A stretch of DNA of 43,825 nucleotides from an uncultured Paracoccus sp. (GTDB lineage: Bacteria; Pseudomonadota; Alphaproteobacteria; Rhodobacterales; Rhodobacteraceae), in contig NZ_CANMEH010000019.1 in assembly GCF_947496875.1 (NCBI RefSeq), positions 1 to 43,825 on the forward strand, given 5' to 3'. Shown piece after piece: positions 7,901-15,823 of this stretch. The notes beneath the pieces are model-generated. The model was not told where the DNA came from. It did no database searches and saw only the letters and a program-made list of their open reading frames with translations. Made by a program: the position numbers and the translations under genes. How positions within the stretch are numbered: position 1 is the first letter of the stretch; every line of letters begins with the position of its first letter.

Positions 7901-7991
7901 AGCGGCCTTCGAGAGCGCCGCACGGAAAGGCCTCACAGAAGACCGCACTCGATCACGCGAACAGATGGAAAGGAGCCTCTTGCATCACCCT

Positions 7992-8207
7992 CAGGGCGCT
8001 TTCGACGCCGCCAATAACCGGTTTGTGGCGCCCGCGGACGGCACCTACCTCTTCGGCGCGACGCTGCTCTACAAGGTGAACGCCAGCACGTCGGCGCGGA
8101 TGAGCGGGCGGCTCGTTCTGAACGGCGCGACGGAGATCCGCGGCTCGCGGGGCGAGATCAGCGGGGCGCATGTCTCGGAGGCGACGGCGCTGTGGCTGCA
8201 GACGATG
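7992..8207 (+). pseudogene. C1q-like prophage tail fragment (copy 2), truncated at both ends
   Basis: The 72 codons from QGAFDAANNRFVAPADGTYL to ATALWLQTM form most of a C1q-like domain in one clean frame. Compared with copy 1 (6177-6470) it lacks the lead-in WTKIG strand, because the IS110 right end abuts it. It ends at a sharp junction with an unrelated nuclease-like sequence at about 8207. The frame itself is intact, so decay here is by breakage and not by point mutation. Confidence 0.6.
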
Positions 8208-8500
8208 TGTTCGCTTCAGCCGAGGACAGCGCCCGCGTTGCTGGAGTGGGCTTATGGGCGGGAGAAAGCCAGGCGCCTTGGGAGTACCGTGCCGACAAGT
8301 GGAACCGGGAGGCTGCCGCGTCACCCCGGCCGGGTTGTCCCATCAAGAGCAATATCTCGAGGAGCGGCGAACGCATCTATCATACGCCGTGGAGTCCCCA
8401 TTATGGCCGGACGCGCATTGACGAGGCGGCCGGTGAACGCTGGTTCTGCGACGAGGCCGAGGCAACAGCCGAAGGCTGGCGAGCTGCGCGCTGGCGGTAG
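8207..8500 (+). pseudogene. C-terminal remnant of a thermonuclease-family (SNase-like) protein
   Basis: The frame reads FASAEDSARVAGVGLWAG, then PWEYRADKW, and ends with GERIYHTPWSPHYGRTRIDEAAGERWFCDEAEATAEGWRAARWR (shown here only as consecutive short blocks: GERIYHTPW, SPHYGRTRI, GERWFCDEAEA, GWRAARWR). This is the tail of alphaproteobacterial thermonuclease-family proteins: the last helix of the SNase fold, followed by a CPIKxNI...GERIYH...WFCDEAEA module. The catalytic N-terminal barrel is missing. A TAG ends it at 8500. It is fused out of context behind the tail fragment, so it is a recombination relic. Confidence 0.5.
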
Positions 8501-8819
8501 ATGTCGGCCTCGCAGTTAGAAAAGATCAGTCGCTCGTGTGACCCATACACTCCACGTCCGCTCTGCGGTTGGCACCTAGCGAAGCCAGCCCGCCGAAGTT
8601 GCCTGTGTGACCATGAGTTAGGTGGTTGTCTTGCTAAGGTGAGACCTATGCCGTCACGCTTGATGCAACGCTGGAGCGGGGACGGCGACCTCCAATCGCC
8701 TTCGTGTTGTGGTTGAGTGTCAACCCGATGCGCGGACATAAAGGCTAATTCGCTGGACCGGTCAATAACCGCTCGATAAAGAACAACAATATAGCTGACG
8801 CCGCTTGTAAGGAACACTC
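8501..8819. other. Non-coding stretch before the membrane protein gene
   Basis: I see no convincing gene in these 319 bases on either strand. The composition is visibly less GC-rich than the chromosome, and the last 80 bases are AT-rich (ataaagaacaacaatatagc), suiting a promoter for the gene at 8820. No -35/-10 pair stands out clearly. Confidence 0.4.
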
Positions 8820-9638
8820 GTGCTTGCTCGAATCCGACATTTGTTCCGTTCCGACGCTTATATTCCAAGTGCGGCCGTGTTTCCCAGCATCGACGCCCAA
8901 CTCATCTCCCGGACGCTCAGACTCGAAGAGGTTGGCAAAACCCGCGGGCAGCAGAATCAGCCAGCACCAAACGCAACGGGGTTTGATCACGTAGAGTCCG
9001 GAATCATCGCCGAAATCGAGGAGCTGCGGCGCAAAGGTCTCGACAACTACGAGACCAATCGGCGGATCTACAACGAGCGTTTGGCTCGCGCGGGACAGGC
9101 GTCCAAGGAGGTCGCTATCGCGGCGGGCCAGGCGCGCAACGACTTTGCGGCCACTGCCCATCAATGGCAATCGCAGATCGTCGCAGCAAGAGAGCGGTTG
9201 AACGAGAGCTACAGGTGGCGGAACCGCTTTAGGGAAATCCACGGCTTGGAGCGCCCGGCTGTCAACTTCATCGGCTGGACCAACGTCATCGCGATGGCGG
9301 TGATCCTCATCGTCCTCGAGGCGGCCCTCAATAGTTACCTCTTCTCCAAGGGCAACGAGTTCGGCCTGCTCGGCGGCCTTTTCGCTGCTGTGATTGTGTC
9401 GCTTGTGAATGTCAGCGGTTCGCTTCTCCTAGGGTATCTCAGCCGCTACATGCGCCATAGACTCTTCCTGGCGAAGATCTCGGGCCTTCTGGTCCTTGCA
9501 ATATGGTTTGCTTTCGCGGCGGCGCTAAACTTGGGGGTGGGCAAAAAACCTGCTACCGTGCGGCAGCCCGCGCCGCAAGCGGCCGGCCCGACTGCAACGG
9601 GGTCCAGCGCTACGGCAGCAGTTCATCGACCTTGGTGA
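8820..9638 (+). CDS. Coiled-coil membrane protein of unknown function, possibly C-terminally truncated
   Basis: A 272-residue protein that I cannot assign to a family. Residues about 55-140 form a charged, probably coiled-coil helical region (IIAEIEELRRKGLDNYETNRR ending in an RERLNESYRWRNRF stretch). Three transmembrane segments follow at about 150-175, 182-206 and 217-240. The last 30 residues are a low-complexity Ala/Pro/Thr tail ending in VHRPW, beginning right after a run of six A at 9542-9547. A frameshift in that run may have removed a longer C-terminal domain. The GTG start at 8820 has AAGGA six bases upstream. It is followed by 466 non-coding bases and then the AAA+/protease pair in the same direction. 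It may be a membrane partner of that system or an independent passenger. Confidence 0.6.
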   Translation: MLARIRHLFRSDAYIPSAAVFPSIDAQLISRTLRLEEVGKTRGQQNQPAPNATGFDHVESGIIAEIEELRRKGLDNYETNRRIYNERLARAGQASKEVAIAAGQARNDFAATAHQWQSQIVAARERLNESYRWRNRFREIHGLERPAVNFIGWTNVIAMAVILIVLEAALNSYLFSKGNEFGLLGGLFAAVIVSLVNVSGSLLLGYLSRYMRHRLFLAKISGLLVLAIWFAFAAALNLGVGKKPATVRQPAPQAAGPTATGSSATAAVHRPW

Positions 9639-10104
9639 TTTTTGCAGTCGGGGAAGCTTCTGATACCTCAAGGTGAACGGCTGGGAGCGGTGCCGGCGGC
9701 GCGATGAGGGCGGGCGCGAGGCGCCGCGGAAATGGCGGTAACGGAAAGGAGCTGGGTAGGCGTGAGATGAGGCAGCAAACGGGCCATTCCTGCCCTTCGG
9801 ACCAAGCGCAGCTATGAACTATCATCCGTGCCGTGCGTCGAAAGTTGGTCTCGAGCAAACTGACGCGACCCTCGTCGGGCTTATCTGCGTGGCGACTGGA
9901 GGTGAGTGCATGAGCCGACATCTCAGCGATTGCACGCCCAGCGGGTTCCAATGGGGATTCCTTGTCGAGCCAGGGGATGCTAACCTGTAGGCTGGTGAGG
10001 TTCGTATCAGGCTGCTTCTGGCGACCGTTTTTCGGGAGCAAGTAGGCCGTCTTCGTTGGACGCTCGACCGAAAAGGTGGTGCATCGCGGTGCGCAAGGTC
10101 TGAC
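9639..10104. other. Spacer between the membrane protein and the AAA+ gene
   Basis: The 466 bases carry no plus-strand gene that I can support. A minus-strand frame stays open across it (9610-10461), but it continues as a shadow of the ATPase gene, and its protein is low-complexity with no motif. It may hold a decayed C-terminus of the membrane protein and the promoter of the ietAS-like pair. Confidence 0.4.
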
Positions 10105-11136
10105 ATGGCGCGGAGCGATCTTCTTGTGTCCTTGATTCGCGCAGGTGCGACCGGCGATAGAGAGATGCTGCGCTCCACCACCGAAGCGATGGTCGCGGAA
10201 GAACGCGCCAAGAAGCATTTCATCGTGGCCGACCGCATGCAGCGCGCCTTGTCGGCCGTCCCGATCACACCTCCTGCCCTTACGGCAAGCCAGCCTCACC
10301 CAACCGCTTCGAACGGGCGCGAGGCCATTCTCGAGGTCACGCCGCAGCTCCAGCTTGATGACCTCCTGCTTCCTTTGCCGGCGAAGGATAGCGGCCGCCA
10401 GCTTCTTGAAGAGCATCGCAGAGCTGATGTCCTGCGTGCCAACGGTTATGAACCACGGCACAGAGTCTTGCTGTCGGGCCCCCCGGGCAATGGCAAGACG
10501 TCGTTCGCTGAAGCAGTCGCGGAGGGCCTAGGCCTGCCCTTCTTTGTTGTCAGATATGACGCTTTGATCGGTAGTTACCTCGGCGAGACGAACGCGCGTC
10601 TCCGCAAACTCTTTGACTATGTAAGAACTACACCGAGCGTTCTATTTTTCGACGAGTTTGATGCCATTGGCAAGGAACGCGGCGACACGCATGAAACAGG
10701 CGAGATCAAACGGGTGGTCTCTTTCCTGCTCATGCAACTCGACCAGTTGCCCAGCTACGTCATCGTGGTCGCGGCTACCAATCATGGCGAGCTGCTTGAT
10801 CGCGCTGTCTGGCGCCGTTTCCAAATGCGGTTGGCACTTCCGGCTCCCGATAAGGAAGAGATCGCCGTCTTTTTGGACCGGATCACTTCGGGCTGGCCAG
10901 ATGCGCCGAAAATGGCGCTCAGCCGGCTTGCCAGCCGCCTTGGAAATGTGAGTTACGCAGAGGCGCTCGACTTCTGCCAGAATGTCAGGCGACGGCAGAT
11001 ACTAGGTTTAGGAGAGGTTTCAGTTGATGACGCATTGCGAGCGGAACTGGATCTTTGGACTTCGCGTGTCACTCCAGAGTTCATAGATGCCGAGCGATCC
11101 GACAAAGCCTCTCCTGAGGCTGACGCCGAGAGCTGA
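10105..11136 (+). CDS. ietA: AAA+ ATPase of an IetA-type ATPase-protease pair
   Basis: A 343-residue AAA+ ATPase. The N-terminal helical part (1-75) is followed by the ATPase core: Walker A GPPGNGKT at 125-132, the pore-loop-like YDALIGSYLGET at 151-162, Walker B VLFFDEFD at 179-186, sensor 1 AATN at 223-226, and arginines at 233-238 in the finger position. The C-terminal lid runs to about 330. It overlaps the start of the subtilisin-like gene by 50 bases, so the two are translationally coupled. This arrangement matches IetA/IetS, known from an Agrobacterium Ti plasmid as a stability or incompatibility factor and listed among anti-phage systems. In that model the ATPase controls the protease. 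Codon third positions are less GC-rich than in the flanking chromosome, a sign of transfer. The symbol is by analogy. Confidence 0.8.
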   Translation: MARSDLLVSLIRAGATGDREMLRSTTEAMVAEERAKKHFIVADRMQRALSAVPITPPALTASQPHPTASNGREAILEVTPQLQLDDLLLPLPAKDSGRQLLEEHRRADVLRANGYEPRHRVLLSGPPGNGKTSFAEAVAEGLGLPFFVVRYDALIGSYLGETNARLRKLFDYVRTTPSVLFFDEFDAIGKERGDTHETGEIKRVVSFLLMQLDQLPSYVIVVAATNHGELLDRAVWRRFQMRLALPAPDKEEIAVFLDRITSGWPDAPKMALSRLASRLGNVSYAEALDFCQNVRRRQILGLGEVSVDDALRAELDLWTSRVTPEFIDAERSDKASPEADAES

Positions 11137-13612
11137 CCAACCCCGTCCAAAGGGTAAGCCGAAATACCCTCCGCCGCCAGAAGCCTTCCCGCGCGATCGT
11201 CAGACCGGTGCCTTCGGCCCGAAGTTTGCGCGCCTCGCCGAAATTCTCGCGCGTGGTGATGGGGCGCTTGAACTGCGCGCGGAACCTGCGGGCCTCGCGC
11301 CGGAACGGCTCTTGGTCTTCGAAGTCCGCGGCGCCATCAGTTCTTTTGCGGCGTCCATCCGTCAGGTGGGCGGGCTGGAACTGGTGGACGAGGAAGAACT
11401 GGACGGCGACGAGGAAGACAAGCAGCCCGTCGCCTACCTTCTGGTCCCCGACATGGTGGCTTTGCGAAGTCTCGAGTCGTTGTGGCGGCGCTGGCAGGCC
11501 GGACAACTTGTCAGAGGGGAAACACCTTGGGCGACTGTGTTCGAACACCTCCGGGACCTGCGCGCGTGGGGACCAGAGGACCGTGTTCAACCGTCGGATC
11601 GGACCTTTCTCTCTCTGATTCTCGACGGCCACCAAGACAACGATCTGATCCGGCTGGAAATCGAACTGGTTTTCAGGGGAAATGAGGCGGCCGCTAGGCT
11701 AAGTGAAGAAGAGACGACGCGAGCCCTGACGGCGCGTGGGGGCGTAGTTCTGTCTCGTTCCCGCTTGCCCGACATTTCCTACCATGCACTCCTTGCTGAT
11801 ATCCCGGCTTGGGCCATACGCGAAATCATCGAGCGACGGATCGATGGGATCGCTGGCCTGGATGCGGTCATGCACATCCGTCCGCAGTCCGAGGCCACGA
11901 CCATCGAGATAGGCGATCCTGAAGACAGCCAACAGGTGGGGGAGCAGATCGAGGACCCCGGTGAGCCGATCCTTGCGGTACTCGACGGCGTCCCTGTTAG
12001 CGGCCACAGGCGCTTGGCTGCCCACATCGACCTCGACGATCCATTCGATCTTGAGCCGGATGCCCTTGTCGCGTCCCGGGCGCATGGGACAGCGATGGCA
12101 TCCCTCGTCATTCACGGGGACCTCAATCGCGGCGAGGCCCCGCTGCCGCGAAAGATCCACATGATCCCGGTCTTGGGGAACAATGATGACTTCCCTCCTG
12201 ACAGGCTCATTGTCGACATGATCTACCTCGCGGTCACTAGGCTCCGCGAACAGCGACCAGGAATCGTGATCGTCAATCTCTCCCTCGGCAATCGCTATCG
12301 GCCATTCCACAACCACCTTTCGCCTTGGGCGCGCCTCCTCGACCGACTCGCCTATCGCTTCGGCCTGCTCTTTGTGGTGAGTGCCGGCAACCAGGTCTTC
12401 CCGATTGGCCTGCAGGGCTATGCAACAAGTAGAGACTATGAGGCTGCAGACGCGGCAAGCCGCGCGAGATCGATGGTCGCGACGCTGCATGGCGTCACGG
12501 CGGACCGTCGCCTGCTGTCGCCGGCGGAGACTGTGAACGGCATCACCGTCGGCGCCGGAAACGTCGATGCTGTTGGTCGTGCGGACCGCGCGCTGGCGCG
12601 AGCCTTGATCGATCCCTTCCCAAGTCACGTCACGGCGAACCCCTCGAGCAGTCTGGGACCGGGCTTCGCCAGATCGGTCAAGCCGGACATTCTGATGCCC
12701 GGCGCCAAGGAACACATGACTTGCATCGGCAATCACAGGCACATTGAAGTCCGTCCGGCACCGGCCTCGCGAGGAGCGGGTCTCAAGGTTGCGGCGCCGC
12801 CAAGGGCTGGTCGAGAGAATCTTGACGGCTATTCGAATGGGACGAGCGCAGCAGCGGCGCTTGCGTCGCGGACTTGTCACTGCATCCACGATGCTCTCGA
12901 GGCCGCCTATGGGGACGCGTTTCTGCGCCTGCCGCCCTTGCAGCGCGCAGTTCTGCTGAAGGCCCTTCTGGTCCATCCGGCCAAGTGGCCGAGGGAGACC
13001 GCCGAACTTATCAAGAATACCCTTGGGCCTACTGGGCGCGGCCAAGCGTCTAAGCAAAAGGATAACATTCGACGCTTTCTCGGCTACGGCTATGTTGATT
13101 CTGATGACGCGGTGGCTTGTGCTGCAGATCGGGCGACGTTTTTCGCATCAGGGCTCTTGAAGGCCGATCGCATCGCAACGATCGACGTGCCGGTACCTTC
13201 GGCAATTGGGGGTAAGGCAAGGCCGCATAGCCTTTCAGCAACGGTTGCTTGGTTTTCGCCTGTGGTGCCTGGCCGCAAGAGCTATCGCAGCTGTCGGCTG
13301 AAGATTCTCACACCGGCCGAACTCGACGCGCTCGCTGTCTGTGCCGATCGTTGGCATCCAGACGAAAATCAGAGTAATCGCGGAACCGTCAGTTCACGCC
13401 GCTGGAGCGGAGCCAATGCGCCGGTCATCGTGCCCAACATGACGATTCCCCTTGTCGTACAGCGCGATCCCGATCAAGGCACGCTAGTTGATGCGGCGAT
13501 ACCCTTTGGCTTAACTGTTACAATTGAAATGCCGGGTGAAATCGGCATCTACGACGAGGTGCGTGCTCGTCTAGCGCCGCTCGTCCAAGCGCGTCCGACC
13601 GCAGGGACTTGA
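11087..13612 (+). CDS. ietS: Subtilisin-like serine protease (S8) of an IetS-type pair
   Basis: An 841-residue protein with a long N-terminal region (1-290) that has no obvious domain, then a subtilase domain. The catalytic triad is visible: Asp300 (ILAVLDG), His333 (AHGTAMAS) and Ser587 (SNGTSAAAA), with oxyanion Asn435 (VSAGN). There is no signal peptide, so it should act in the cytoplasm, unlike most subtilases. The final 200 residues form a further beta-rich domain. The ATG at 11087 lies 50 bases inside the ATPase gene. The N-terminus MPSDPTKPLLRLTPRA has the Lys/Pro/Arg-rich look of this family. All active residues are intact, so the enzyme is probably functional. Likely role: cleavage of host or phage proteins when released from IetA control; the trigger and targets are not deducible from sequence. 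Confidence 0.82.
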   Translation: MPSDPTKPLLRLTPRADQPRPKGKPKYPPPPEAFPRDRQTGAFGPKFARLAEILARGDGALELRAEPAGLAPERLLVFEVRGAISSFAASIRQVGGLELVDEEELDGDEEDKQPVAYLLVPDMVALRSLESLWRRWQAGQLVRGETPWATVFEHLRDLRAWGPEDRVQPSDRTFLSLILDGHQDNDLIRLEIELVFRGNEAAARLSEEETTRALTARGGVVLSRSRLPDISYHALLADIPAWAIREIIERRIDGIAGLDAVMHIRPQSEATTIEIGDPEDSQQVGEQIEDPGEPILAVLDGVPVSGHRRLAAHIDLDDPFDLEPDALVASRAHGTAMASLVIHGDLNRGEAPLPRKIHMIPVLGNNDDFPPDRLIVDMIYLAVTRLREQRPGIVIVNLSLGNRYRPFHNHLSPWARLLDRLAYRFGLLFVVSAGNQVFPIGLQGYATSRDYEAADAASRARSMVATLHGVTADRRLLSPAETVNGITVGAGNVDAVGRADRALARALIDPFPSHVTANPSSSLGPGFARSVKPDILMPGAKEHMTCIGNHRHIEVRPAPASRGAGLKVAAPPRAGRENLDGYSNGTSAAAALASRTCHCIHDALEAAYGDAFLRLPPLQRAVLLKALLVHPAKWPRETAELIKNTLGPTGRGQASKQKDNIRRFLGYGYVDSDDAVACAADRATFFASGLLKADRIATIDVPVPSAIGGKARPHSLSATVAWFSPVVPGRKSYRSCRLKILTPAELDALAVCADRWHPDENQSNRGTVSSRRWSGANAPVIVPNMTIPLVVQRDPDQGTLVDAAIPFGLTVTIEMPGEIGIYDEVRARLAPLVQARPTAGT

Positions 13613-13896
13613 CGGTGCAACGTCGCACGGAAGATTTCTGTGTAGAGGCCCACGCCCATCAGATGCAGCGCGCGACAGCTTGAGGCGTCGCAGATACACG
13701 GATGACGGGTCGCCTGCTGGGCGGCGCTGCTCGCGCTTGTCCTTGCGGTGGGGGCGAGCCAAAGAGCGCCTCGTCGGTCTCCGGGGCGCCGATTTAAGCG
13801 CCGCTGGCTGCCGCCCCCAACGTCGGATCTGATCTCCACCTCGGCACCGAACTCGGGAACCCGCGCAGATTTTCGCTCCCGGTTAAAGGTTGCCCG
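13613..13896. other. Convergent spacer without a recognised gene
   Basis: The 284 bases lie between the stops of the protease gene and the beta-propeller gene, which face each other. Short frames on the minus strand (for example 13571-13762) are Arg-rich and carry no motif. No hairpin followed by a T-run was found. Confidence 0.4.
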
Positions 13897-14871
13897 TCAC
13901 ATGTTGCCCTGCACAGCGACCCAGAACGGAAAACTGCCCTCGCCCGGCGAGATGCTGTCCTCGATCTCCAAGTCGGAGAGATCAATCACCACAACCTTGT
14001 CCTCGCCGGCAACTGTAACATAAGCCCAACGACCATCGCTGCTCGTCCGGACGCCATGCGGCCCTTGACCGATCTGGATCTCCGTCTTCTGCGCCATGGC
14101 CTCAACGTCGATGACCGTGACTGTGTCGCCGGTGATCCCCGTCACCAGAACGAGGCTGCCATCGGGCGTCACGTCGACACCATAGTGCGGCGGTCCGAGC
14201 GGTATTCGCTTCAGTACCTCGCGGGTTTCGAGGTTGATAACTGCCAGGTCCTCGCTCTCGACATTTGCCACGTAGAGTCGCTTGCCATCCGGTGAGATGT
14301 CCAGGTTGTGCGGCGCATCGCCGGCCGGCAGCTCGCCGATCTTCTCCAGCGTCTCCAGGTCGATCTCGGCGACCGTTGAGCCACCCTGGAGCGCGACGTA
14401 GAGCGTCTTGTTGTCGGGCGAGGCCACGGTGCTGTGCGGCGTCGGGCCGACATCGATGGTTTTGATGACCTCCATCTTCTCGGGATCGATCACGCTGACC
14501 GTGCCCGAGCCCTCGTTTGCCGCGAAAGCGTGGCGCCCCTCGCGGTCGAACTTGATGCCTTTGGGCGTGTCGCCAACCTCAATTCTCGCAAGCTGCTCGC
14601 CGGTTGCAGCGTCGTAGGCATAGACCGCATTCTCGGCGCTGCTGGATGCCATCACCAGATCGCCGGCCGAGTTTACCGCGACATACGTCATCTGGTCTCC
14701 GGCGGCCCAGCGCGCATCTCCGTTCAGCGGCGCGACGGCATTCGTGCCCTGCAGCGTCACGAAAACGCCGTCCTGGATGAACACCGGATCGGCAGCCCCG
14801 GCCGGAATGCCGGAAGTGATCGGTGCCGCCGAGATGATGACCGCGGCGATCTTCGTGTAACGCAACTTCAT
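13897..14871 (-). CDS. Exported YVTN-type beta-propeller protein
   Basis: A 324-residue protein made of repeats of about 42 residues typical of YVTN/YncE-like propellers, each with a (D/E)G(K/R)xxYVxN strand and a VIDxxxxxVxxxIxVGxxPH turn. Examples are GRHAFAANEGSGTVSVID, NKTLYVALQGGSTVAEID and GKRLYVANVESEDLAVIN. About seven blades can be traced. The N-terminus MKLRYTKIAAVIISAAPITS with following AGAADP is a Sec signal peptide, placing it in the periplasm. GGAGGG precedes the ATG at 14871; the frame continues further upstream only as an open shadow. It is alone, convergent with the protease gene. Such proteins bind DNA, redox partners or surface ligands in different bacteria; nothing here selects one. 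Confidence 0.8.
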   Translation of the reverse strand: MKLRYTKIAAVIISAAPITSGIPAGAADPVFIQDGVFVTLQGTNAVAPLNGDARWAAGDQMTYVAVNSAGDLVMASSSAENAVYAYDAATGEQLARIEVGDTPKGIKFDREGRHAFAANEGSGTVSVIDPEKMEVIKTIDVGPTPHSTVASPDNKTLYVALQGGSTVAEIDLETLEKIGELPAGDAPHNLDISPDGKRLYVANVESEDLAVINLETREVLKRIPLGPPHYGVDVTPDGSLVLVTGITGDTVTVIDVEAMAQKTEIQIGQGPHGVRTSSDGRWAYVTVAGEDKVVVIDLSDLEIEDSISPGEGSFPFWVAVQGNM

Positions 14872-15021
14872 GATGCCCTCCAATCGTGCACCGAGACGGG
14901 AAGCGACCCCCATCGCCCTCGCGCACAGAACCAAGACGCATCGCCGTAGCCCGGGTTCCGAACGCAGTGACGGCGGAACACCCGAGCGCTCCAATTCCGC
15001 ACCGAGCCCAGGACCGACGTC

Positions 15022-15321
15022 ATGACCCTCGCCTTCGGCCCCGAGCGGATCGAACAGTGGCCGCTTGCGCGCCTCCAGCCCTACGCGAAGAACGCGAAGG
15101 CGCATGGCGCGGACCAGGTCGCGAAGATCGCCGCCAGCATGGCCGAGTTCGGCAGGACCGTGCCGTGCCTCGTCGGCGAGGACGGCGAACTGATCGCGGG
15201 TCATTGGCATGTGCTTGCGGCGACGCAGCTCGGGCTGACCGAGGCGCCGGTGATCGTACTCGGGCATCGGACCGAGGCGCAGCGCCGGGCCTGTCGCATT
15301 GTGGATAATAAGCTCACAGAA
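15022..15321 (+). pseudogene. N-terminal fragment of a ParB-type phage DNA methyltransferase
   Basis: The 100 codons from MTLAFGPERIEQWPLARLQP through KNAKAHGADQVAKIAASM, AGHWHVLAATQLG and RRACRIVDNKLTE match the ParB/sulfiredoxin-like N-terminal domain of phage-borne modification methylases. In such proteins the sequence continues into a WDxELLxxEL segment and the methylase domain. Here it breaks at about 15321 and runs as unrelated sequence to 15516. The start ATG has a normal context, so a short protein could still be made, but the enzyme domain is gone. It sits 220 bases from tRNA-Ser, consistent with a prophage edge. Confidence 0.6.
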
Positions 15322-15538
15322 GGTGCGCCCTCGCCCTTCGGCTGGACGCTTTTCCAACATCGGCAATCTGGCACCTTGACCGCTTGCTTCCCGTGGGCGG
15401 CAGCCGCATCGGGCGTAACACCGGGACCATCCCGTGACGCCTCTATGCTTCGCGCCAGCAATGAGGGGACAAATGGGGGAACGGCGCCGGTGCCGCGATC
15501 GGATAATGCAGATTAAACAAAAACATAGCTGAGAATAG

Positions 15539-15628
15539 TGGCGGAGACGAAGGGATTCGAACCCTCGAGGCGGTTTCCCGCCTGCACCCTTAGCAGGGGT
15601 GTGCCTTCGACCACTCGGCCACGTCTCC
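15539..15628 (-). tRNA. tRNA-Ser (anticodon GCU)
   Basis: Read on the minus strand, the acceptor stem GGAGACG pairs with CGTCTCC, followed by discriminator G and an encoded CCA. The D arm TGGCCGAGTGG, the anticodon loop CTGCTAA (GCT), a long variable arm GGCGGGAAACCGCC and the T arm GGGTTCGAATCCC are all present. The long variable arm and anticodon define a class II serine tRNA reading AGC/AGU. It marks the edge between the accessory segment and conserved chromosome; tRNA-Ser genes are common integration sites. I searched by eye for a copy of its 3' end around 6134-6200 and found none. Confidence 0.95.
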
Positions 15629-15699
15629 GCTGGCGGGTCTATCAGCCCTCGGGATGGCTGAACAAGGGTCTATGGCGTGGATGAACCGATTTGTTAAGT

Positions 15700-15721
15700 C
15701 GCGTCCCTCTCCGGGGACGCG
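15700..15721 (-). terminator. Hairpin downstream of ychF, possible terminator
   Basis: An 8-bp perfect stem CGCGTCCC/GGGACGCG with a 6-base loop lies about 100 bases after the ychF stop. It is followed on the minus strand by ACTTAACAAATC, not a real T-run, so intrinsic termination would be weak. The tRNA-Ser gene begins 70 bases further on. Confidence 0.35.
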
Positions 15722-15823
15722 CGGAGGATCGGATCCCGCCCGCGTCTGCGCTGCGGACTGCGACGATCCTCCTCAATCAGCCGTTTCAAGCCTGTTCTGC
15801 GGCTGCGGCAGCGACCGCCGGCG

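Larger units (their letters stand above)
6560..7985 (+). mobile_element. IS110-family insertion sequence (approximate limits)
   Basis: The element consists of a single DEDD transposase gene at 6702-7730, a left non-coding flank of about 140 bases, and a long right non-coding flank of about 255 bases. Homology to prophage sequence stops near 6555 on the left and resumes at 7992 on the right, so the ends lie close to these points. I found no clear terminal inverted repeats or target duplication, as expected for IS110. The long structured right flank suggests the IS1111 subgroup. Confidence 0.6.

Noticed and set aside
9610..10461. A 283-codon minus-strand open frame
   Set aside because: Half is antisense to the AAA+ gene, the rest is low-complexity without motif, and no ribosome binding site is present.
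14872..15366. N-terminal extension of the beta-propeller
   Set aside because: The ATG at 14871 has GGAGGG upstream and starts a proper signal peptide; the extension is antisense to the methylase stub.
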